The translations under genes and the position numbers were made by a program. From Bdellovibrionaceae bacterium UBA5009 (GTDB lineage: Bacteria; Bdellovibrionota; Bdellovibrionia; Bdellovibrionales; Bdellovibrionaceae), in assembly GCA_002396665.1 (NCBI GenBank), contig DGYJ01000126.1:1-8169 (forward strand): a stretch of 8,169 nucleotides of DNA. Direction: 5' to 3'. The notes below the pieces were generated by a model. It had not been told where the DNA came from. It ran no database searches and saw only the letters and a list, made by a program, of their open reading frames with translations. Below, piece by piece: positions 1 through 4,072 of the stretch; within the stretch, counting starts at the first letter, position 1, and each line of letters begins with the position of its first letter.

Positions 1-2
1 CC

Positions 3-476
3 TTTGGCTATGCAGGTGGTTTGTACGATACAGATTCTAAGTTGGTTCATTTTGGCGCGAGGGAGTACGATGCATCCGTTGGACGTTGGCTATCTAAAGA
101 TCCAATACTGTTTGCTGGTGGAGATACAAATCTTTATGGTTATGTGTTGCAGGACCCGGTGAATTTTATTGATCCGGATGGGAAAAAATCGCTAGCAAGT
201 TTTATAGCTGGCTTCACTACACCCAATCAGCAGTTGGCACTAGGGACCTTTACAGCCGCTGTTGGTGCACGGGTTGCTGTGGGAGGTGCCATGACAGGAA
301 ATCCTTGGGCATTTGGAGCGGGTTTAGCCTTGGGGTTGGCAGGCTCTTCAAATATCAGTTATGCAATTAATAAAAGGGGTGCTCCAATACTTGATATATT
401 TCCACCAGAAGTAGATGATGGATCTGGCAACGATGCAAGTAACGGGCAGCCAATGTGTTCTGCTGCATCAAGATAG
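3..476 (+). CDS. Rhs/YD-repeat protein, C-terminal fragment (5' end outside the window)
   Basis: The frame is open from the left edge, so this is the 3' end of a longer gene; the in-frame TTG at 21 is only an internal codon. The first 60 or so residues are the Rhs repeat-associated core: a tyrosine-rich YD-type stretch, then FGAREYDASVGRW, SKDP, TNLYGYV and DPVNFIDPDG, which closes the core (DPDG codons at 171-182). In the Rhs family this core forms the end of a large shell that encloses a variable C-terminal toxin, released by self-cleavage near this motif, and the protein is usually secreted or surface-delivered. Here the variable part is only about 97 residues. It is rich in Gly and Ala with a long hydrophobic stretch (about 231-350) and then a polar, acidic tail. 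I recognise no nuclease, deaminase or other enzymatic toxin motif. It could be a membrane-active toxin, an unknown toxin or a degenerate remnant. The gene just downstream encodes a small membrane protein in the usual immunity position. Confidence 0.88.
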   Translation, partial: FGYAGGLYDTDSKLVHFGAREYDASVGRWLSKDPILFAGGDTNLYGYVLQDPVNFIDPDGKKSLASFIAGFTTPNQQLALGTFTAAVGARVAVGGAMTGNPWAFGAGLALGLAGSSNISYAINKRGAPILDIFPPEVDDGSGNDASNGQPMCSAASR

Positions 477-484
477 GGGAAGCT

Positions 485-685
485 ATGAGCAAGGGAAATG
501 GTATTTTAGCAGCGATAATTGCATTTTCTTGGACGATCTTGGTAAATCAGTTAACTATTCATTTTCTAGGCGACAGTTTTTTTTATGAAGTGATTGGAAC
601 ACTATGTGGTATTTCCTTTGGAATATGCATTGGCTGGGGTACAGTTATTCTCGGCCATAAAGTTAAAAGCTCTAGGCGAGAGTAA
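485..685 (+). CDS. small two-helix membrane protein, candidate immunity protein for the Rhs C-terminus
   Basis: The ATG at 485 is preceded by AGGGGA (475-480) at a good Shine-Dalgarno distance, which makes it a better start than the upstream in-frame ATG at 455 that lies inside the Rhs gene. The product has 66 residues. Hydrophobic segments at about residues 6-28 and 34-57 predict a helical hairpin, and the basic tail KVKSSRR suggests that the C-terminus is cytoplasmic. The second helix carries Gly38, Gly42, Gly46 and Gly50 at exact four-residue spacing, a glycine zipper that packs helices closely. The gene starts 8 nt after the Rhs stop, so it is probably co-transcribed and may be translationally coupled. 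Small genes in this position often encode the immunity protein for the Rhs toxin, and a membrane protein would suit a membrane-targeting toxin. That role is inferred from position only; I do not recognise the family. Confidence 0.7.
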   Translation: MSKGNGILAAIIAFSWTILVNQLTIHFLGDSFFYEVIGTLCGISFGICIGWGTVILGHKVKSSRRE

Positions 686-912
686 ATATTTCATTTTTAG
701 ATTCTTTTTTCAATAGACCAACTTGCTGCTGATTCGCTCCGAGCATGCTTACAAGCCCCCGTTTTTTACTGACGAAGGTCTGCGATCATTAGTTACATTA
801 CAAATTTACACAACAATTCAAAAAATTTAAAAACTAATCCGATCATTTTTTGCCTTGCTACATACTGGCAAGATAACTGTACAATTCGATGCAAGTGGAG
901 ATGTTAGTGTTA
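686..912. other. non-coding gap between accessory genes
   Basis: This 227-bp stretch has no convincing gene on either strand. It is AT-rich, with one GC-richer block around 725-785. The octamer CGATCATT occurs twice (783-790 and 840-847). A small inverted repeat TTGCC/GGCAA (850-854 and 867-871) sits just before the next gene and overlaps its likely promoter. No strong Rho-independent terminator follows the 66-residue membrane protein gene. Confidence 0.5.
855..885 (+). promoter_or_regulatory. putative sigma-70-type promoter for the membrane protein gene at 913
   Basis: TTGCTA (855-860) could be a -35 element and TACAAT (880-885) is a 5-of-6 match to the -10 consensus, with a longish 19-bp spacer. 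An alternative pair is TTGCCT (850-855) with GATAAC (872-877) at 16 bp. With TACAAT as the -10, transcription would begin near 891-893, downstream of the ATG at 889, which argues for one of the later start codons. The TTGCC/GGCAA inverted repeat overlaps both versions and could be an operator. This was found by eye only. Confidence 0.3.
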
Positions 913-1434
913 ATGAATAATAGATATGATCAAAAGAACATATACAAGGTCGAAGGGTTTTTAAAGTACATAAGTATTTTCGCACTTATTCTTCTGTTTT
1001 TAGGATTAGCATACAGCATTTATATTCAAAATTTTATAAACGCTTTCGCACTAGTTATAATTCAACTTATATTAATATTTGGACTAGTTGCTAAAACTAT
1101 AATTACAGATGACGCTATCACCATAGATTATAAATTTTTTAAGACGACGTTGCGATTTTCAGATATTCAAGATGCAGCTATCATTAAAGATATGGTTATT
1201 CTGAAATCGAAAGACAACAAAAGAAAGCTGTTTTTTAAACATGACAAAATTGGTAAAAAAATAATTGAGTTTCTACGCTTAAAAAACTTTAATATTGATG
1301 ATCCACAAAATGAGTTTGCTAAGCTTATTCACCGACAGCGTCGACTTGACAAAATTTTATCAATTATATTGGTTATGATTCTAGCGGCAGTAACATTTGT
1401 ATTTTGGTACTTAAATCAAAAACCAGATTTTTAA
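913..1434 (+). CDS. three-helix membrane protein with a possible bacterial PH-like domain
   Basis: The product has about 173 residues from the ATG at 913. In-frame alternatives are ATG 889, ATG 901 and GTG 907. AGTGGAG (894-900) is 6 nt from GTG 907 and 12 nt from ATG 913 but abuts ATG 901, so 907 or 913 is most likely. Two hydrophobic helices lie at about residues 19-38 and 42-62. A soluble segment follows at about 64-125 (ITDDAITIDYKFF, then FSDIQDAAI, then ILKSKDNKRKLFF), whose alternating strands and final helix resemble the PH-like modules of small bacterial membrane proteins. A third helix lies at about 147-167. The family assignment is tentative and I infer no function. The gene is clearly AT-rich compared with the dnaB and ftsK regions, with many AAA, ATT and TTA codons, which fits recent acquisition. 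It converges on dnaB with only 7 bp between the stop codons. Confidence 0.72.
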   Translation: MNNRYDQKNIYKVEGFLKYISIFALILLFLGLAYSIYIQNFINAFALVIIQLILIFGLVAKTIITDDAITIDYKFFKTTLRFSDIQDAAIIKDMVILKSKDNKRKLFFKHDKIGKKIIEFLRLKNFNIDDPQNEFAKLIHRQRRLDKILSIILVMILAAVTFVFWYLNQKPDF

Positions 1435-1441
1435 AACCCCA

Positions 1442-2845
1442 CTACGCGTTCGAACCAGGAGCAAAATTTCTTGGTTTGCCTGGATAACTTGGCGGGGCCT
1501 GTGGCGGTGGCAATGGGCTGACATTGTGTGGGTCGGCATCGCGGAAGCGATTGAATTTGGCGTCAAAGTGAAGTTTCACTGTTCCGGTCGGTCCGTTACG
1601 TTGTTTACCAATGATAACTTCGGCATGGCCCTGTTTTTCAGGGTCTTCTTTATCGTAGTAATCATCACGGTAAAGCATACCGATCACGTCGGCATCTTGC
1701 TCGATCGACCCAGATTCCCGCAAATCAGAAAGCATCGGGCGACGGTCCGAACGACCTTCAACACCACGATTCAACTGCGCCAAAGCAACAACGGGAACAT
1801 TTAATTCTTTGGCGATTGTTTTTAAATTTTTAGAAATTTCAGAAACCGCGCGCTCGCGACTTTCGACTTTGATTTTTAAATCCATCAACTGCAAGTAATC
1901 GATCATGATTAAGTCCAAAGCGCCCTGGGCTTTTAATCGACGACAACGGGCGCGGATCTCGAAAGGACTAATCCCAGATGTATCATCAATATACAAAGGC
2001 GATTCGCTTAAGGTTGAAGCGGCTGCAATTAATTTTGGCCAAGATGAATCTTGCACGCGACCAGTTCTGATTTCAGACATGCTGACTTTGGCTTCAGCAG
2101 CCAAAAGACGCATCATCACGGACTCTTTACCCATCTCTAAAGAAAAATAAGCCACGGATTTTTTTAATCGTAAAGCCACATGGCCTGCAATATTCAAACT
2201 AAAGGCAGTTTTACCCATCGAAGGACGGGCCGCAATAATCGTGAGCTCGCCACCGTGAAGACCCGCCAACATTTTATCCAGCTCAGTAAAACCAGTCGAT
2301 AAGCCTGTGATGTCTTCTTTGCGTTGATAAAGACTTTCAATCTTTTTAATACTTTCTTTAACGATCTCCATGGACCCAACAAGTCCCTGCGAAGATTTCT
2401 TTTCACCCACTTTAAAGATATCAGATTCGGCTTGATCTAGAATAAAATCGACTTCTTGTTCGCCCTTGTAAGCGCGCTCGATAATATCCGTGCTGGTGTG
2501 AATAAGTTTTCGCAGCAAAGATTTTTCTTTTACAATTTGAGCATAGGTATGAACGTGGGCTGCAGAAATTGTTTTTTCAAGCAACGAAGCCAGATAGGTA
2601 TAACCACCGATTTGATCAAATTCTTGTTTAGACTGCAAAATATCAGTCACAGTCACAAGATCGATAGGTTTATTTTTTGAATGCAATTCATGGATAACAG
2701 AATAAATTTTTTGATTGGCAGGGCTATAGAAATCGTTGGGTTCGATCAGGTCTGCAACTTGGTCAAAGGCTTCTTTTTCAAGCATAAGACCGCCCAAAAT
2801 AGATTGCTCGGCATCAAGACTTTGCGGTGGTATACGTGCAGCCAT
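1442..2845 (-). CDS. dnaB: replicative DNA helicase DnaB
   Basis: DnaB is the hexameric ATP-driven helicase that unwinds the replication fork and recruits primase. The N-terminal domain (residues about 5-105) begins PPQSLDAEQSILGG, as is standard in the family. A linker helix follows, then the RecA-like motor: Walker A ARPSMGKT at about 206-213, a SLEM motif near 235, Walker B IMIDYLQL at about 313-320, AQLNRGVEGR near 356-365, SIEQDADVI near 380, and KQRNGPTG at about 414-421 with the conserved arginine. The length of 467 residues is normal. I chose ATG 2845 over an in-frame TTG at 2860 because AGGGG (2857-2853) lies 7 nt upstream of it and the family starts at this point. The last 25 or so residues are proline-rich and follow the folded domain. 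The gene is the last of three on this strand, after queE and fis, with a 130-bp gap that may hold its own promoter. Confidence 0.97.
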   Translation of the reverse strand: MAARIPPQSLDAEQSILGGLMLEKEAFDQVADLIEPNDFYSPANQKIYSVIHELHSKNKPIDLVTVTDILQSKQEFDQIGGYTYLASLLEKTISAAHVHTYAQIVKEKSLLRKLIHTSTDIIERAYKGEQEVDFILDQAESDIFKVGEKKSSQGLVGSMEIVKESIKKIESLYQRKEDITGLSTGFTELDKMLAGLHGGELTIIAARPSMGKTAFSLNIAGHVALRLKKSVAYFSLEMGKESVMMRLLAAEAKVSMSEIRTGRVQDSSWPKLIAAASTLSESPLYIDDTSGISPFEIRARCRRLKAQGALDLIMIDYLQLMDLKIKVESRERAVSEISKNLKTIAKELNVPVVALAQLNRGVEGRSDRRPMLSDLRESGSIEQDADVIGMLYRDDYYDKEDPEKQGHAEVIIGKQRNGPTGTVKLHFDAKFNRFRDADPHNVSPLPPPQAPPSYPGKPRNFAPGSNA

Positions 2846-2909
2846 TTCATCGCCCCTCAAAGACTGACCATGGTGAAGTCAGCCCCAAAATAACATTAAC
2901 ATAGATTTT

Positions 2910-2947
2910 GTGGGCCTTCATCAAGAAGAATAAGGTTTTGAGCCCAC
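2910..2947. repeat. inverted repeat in the fis-dnaB gap (possible leader hairpin)
   Basis: GTGGGC at 2910-2915 is perfectly complementary to GCCCAC at 2942-2947. Inside it, CCTT/AAGG (2915-2918 and 2932-2935) or CTTC/GAAG (2916-2919 and 2925-2928) can also pair, so the RNA of either strand could fold into a nested stem-loop. No T-run follows it on the minus strand, so it is not a typical Rho-independent terminator. It lies 65-102 bases before the dnaB start and after the fis stop, and could be an mRNA processing or stability element or a protein-binding site. Confidence 0.4.
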
Positions 2948-2975
2948 TGATGCGATTCAAAGGTGAAATACTTAT

Positions 2976-3275
2976 TTAGTTATTTTTTTTAACGCGAATT
3001 TTATAATTGTCGATCTTTTTCTTCAAAGTGTTGCGATTAATTCCCAACATTTGGGCGGTTTTCACCTGGTTGCCATTATAGGCGCGCAAAGCCAGTTCAA
3101 ATAAAGGTTTTTCGACTTGTTCAAGAATGATCGTGTACAGGCCGTTTAAATCCACTTGTGCATCTTTTTGTTGTTGAAAAAGCACTTCCAACTTGCTCTT
3201 AACCAGTTTCTCTAGGCTAACAGATTGTAAATTGGCGACAAAAAGATGATCCGAATTATTCAGATGTGGTGTCAT
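2976..3275 (-). CDS. fis: Fis-type nucleoid-associated DNA-binding protein
   Basis: The protein has 99 residues, almost exactly the size of enterobacterial Fis (98), and its C-terminal half aligns with it: LNGLY, EQVEKPL, GNQVKTAQMLGINRNTLKKK. The helix-turn-helix occupies about residues 70-92. Asn80, Arg81, Thr83 and Lys86 match the DNA-contacting Asn84, Arg85, Thr87 and Lys90 of E. coli Fis. Fis is a dimer that bends DNA and acts on transcription, replication and recombination. The protein is not a fragment of an NtrC-type activator, because no AAA+ or receiver domain lies upstream and the start has a good Shine-Dalgarno sequence (AGGAG, 3284-3280, 4 nt before the ATG). The N-terminal 40 residues are less conserved. 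The gene lies 54 bp after queE and 130 bp before dnaB on the same strand. Whether it acts as a global regulator here is inferred from similarity. Confidence 0.85.
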   Translation of the reverse strand: MTPHLNNSDHLFVANLQSVSLEKLVKSKLEVLFQQQKDAQVDLNGLYTIILEQVEKPLFELALRAYNGNQVKTAQMLGINRNTLKKKIDNYKIRVKKNN

Positions 3276-3296
3276 GGAACTCCTACATTTTAATTT

Positions 3297-3338
3297 AAAA
3301 AAAGTTGGCGAAGTTTTTGTGGGACGACTTCAAACGCC
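3297..3338 (-). terminator. possible Rho-independent terminator after queE
   Basis: Read on the minus strand, GGC (3338-3336) and GAAGT (3331-3327) pair with ACTTC (3314-3310) and GCC (3309-3307), leaving a 4-nt bulge and a 12-nt loop. Three bases later comes a run of seven T (3303-3297). The stem includes the last codons of queE. The bulge and the 3-nt offset make it weaker than a textbook terminator, so it may only attenuate read-through into fis. Confidence 0.35.
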
Positions 3339-3968
3339 GCGTGTTTCTGGTAACCAAATATACTTATGTAACTGCAATTGCAACCTTGCAGATGATTTTT
3401 TTTCTAAAATTTTTTCAGCTAACCAGCGTTCAGATACTTGGCCATATGATGGGCTGTATAAAATTGTAAATTTTTTGAATAAATCATGTTGACGACAAAA
3501 TTGTTCTGACCAGTCGAAATCTTTTTCAGAACAAATCACAAATTTATACTCTGTACTTGTGTTTGAGTCGGCAATATTTTCAAAAACAAAGGAATTTGCG
3601 GCTCCACTGTCAGGGGTTTTAACATCCAATATAATTTTCACACGGGGATCGACATCTTTAATGGACTTAGAACCACTTGTTTCTAAAGAGACATGAAAAT
3701 TTTGGTCACATAAACTTTTCATCAACGAAAAAACTTCGGATTGAAGCAGGGGTTCGCCCCCCGTAATGCAAACATAGGGTGTTCCAAAGCTTTGGATTTT
3801 CAGCAAAATGGCTTCTGAAGCCATCATATCACCTTCGTGATATGAATATTTCGTATCACAATAAGTGCAGCGAAGGTTGCAAGCCGTGGTCCTTACAAAA
3901 ACCGTTGGGTGGCCCACAAAGGTCGATTCGCCCTGAATACTATAGAAAATCTCGTTAATTTTAAGCAT
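3330..3968 (-). CDS. queE: 7-carboxy-7-deazaguanine synthase QueE (radical SAM)
   Basis: QueE converts 6-carboxy-5,6,7,8-tetrahydropterin to 7-carboxy-7-deazaguanine, the ring-contraction step on the path to preQ0 and queuosine in tRNA. The protein has 212 residues and opens with the typical INEIFYSIQGE and a substrate-side GHPTVFVR. The 4Fe-4S cluster motif CNLRCTYC has cysteines at 30, 34 and 37 (CX3CX2C), and the SAM-binding GGEP motif is at 70-73. LETSGS (95-100), LDVKTPDSG (114-122) and the C-terminal LQLHKYIW (198-205) are further QueE signatures. The start has no clear Shine-Dalgarno sequence and a potential hairpin ends 12 nt before it. No other queuosine gene (queC, queD, queF) is in the window. 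Upstream it is divergent from ftsK; downstream are fis and dnaB on the same strand. Iron-sulfur and SAM dependence follows from the family. Confidence 0.96.
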   Translation of the reverse strand: MLKINEIFYSIQGESTFVGHPTVFVRTTACNLRCTYCDTKYSYHEGDMMASEAILLKIQSFGTPYVCITGGEPLLQSEVFSLMKSLCDQNFHVSLETSGSKSIKDVDPRVKIILDVKTPDSGAANSFVFENIADSNTSTEYKFVICSEKDFDWSEQFCRQHDLFKKFTILYSPSYGQVSERWLAEKILEKKSSARLQLQLHKYIWLPETRGV

Positions 3969-4072
3969 ATCTGGACTGTTGTCTTGCCGACGAAGCCCAG
4001 TGAAGTCAAGACTAAGAACCCGTATTAGAAATAGAGCTTCTGATCGTTTTTAACATCGAGTAAATTTTGTAA
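3969..4072. promoter_or_regulatory. divergent queE-ftsK promoter region
   Basis: These 104 bp separate two divergent genes, so they should contain promoters for both. For queE (minus strand) a weak candidate is TTAAAA (4053-4048), an 18-bp spacer, and TCTAAT (4029-4024). TTGACT at 4009-4004 (minus strand) resembles a -35 but has no good -10 after it. For ftsK I found no convincing -35/-10 pair; TATTAG at 4023-4028 is the best -10. The start of ftsK is preceded only by a weak GAG (4058-4060). I saw no preQ1 riboswitch motif. Confidence 0.4.
3981..4012. repeat. inverted repeat / hairpin in the queE leader
   Basis: GTCTT (3981-3985) pairs with AAGAC (4008-4012), and after a 3-nt bulge GAC (3989-3991) pairs with GTC (4005-4007), giving 8 base pairs around a 13-nt loop. 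In queE mRNA this stem would end 12 nt before the start codon, which itself lacks a clear ribosome binding site. It may affect queE translation, or be an operator shared with ftsK. Confidence 0.35.

Noticed and set aside
741..766. Terminator-like sequence with a GCTTACAAGC palindrome, C-run and T-run
   Set aside because: The palindrome leaves only a 2-nt loop, or a 3-bp stem if the loop is relaxed, so no stable hairpin forms.
1413..1430. AAATC/GATTT hairpin followed by T-rich sequence at the end of the AT-rich gene, as a bidirectional terminator with dnaB
   Set aside because: The stem is only 5 bp and AT-rich and lies within coding sequence; it would be too weak to call.
1526..1804. Open frame on the strand opposite dnaB
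   Set aside because: It lies wholly inside dnaB, has no ribosome site and no recognisable protein features; similar open frames at 1905-2150, 2456-2680 and 2681-2893 are rejected for the same reason.
3274..3492. Open frame on the plus strand overlapping fis start and queE end
   Set aside because: It covers the well-supported 3' end of queE in antisense and shows no protein motif.
3969..4072. preQ1 riboswitch upstream of queE
   Set aside because: No C-rich loop with the A-rich tail of a preQ1-I aptamer and no larger conserved fold could be seen; only a simple hairpin is present.
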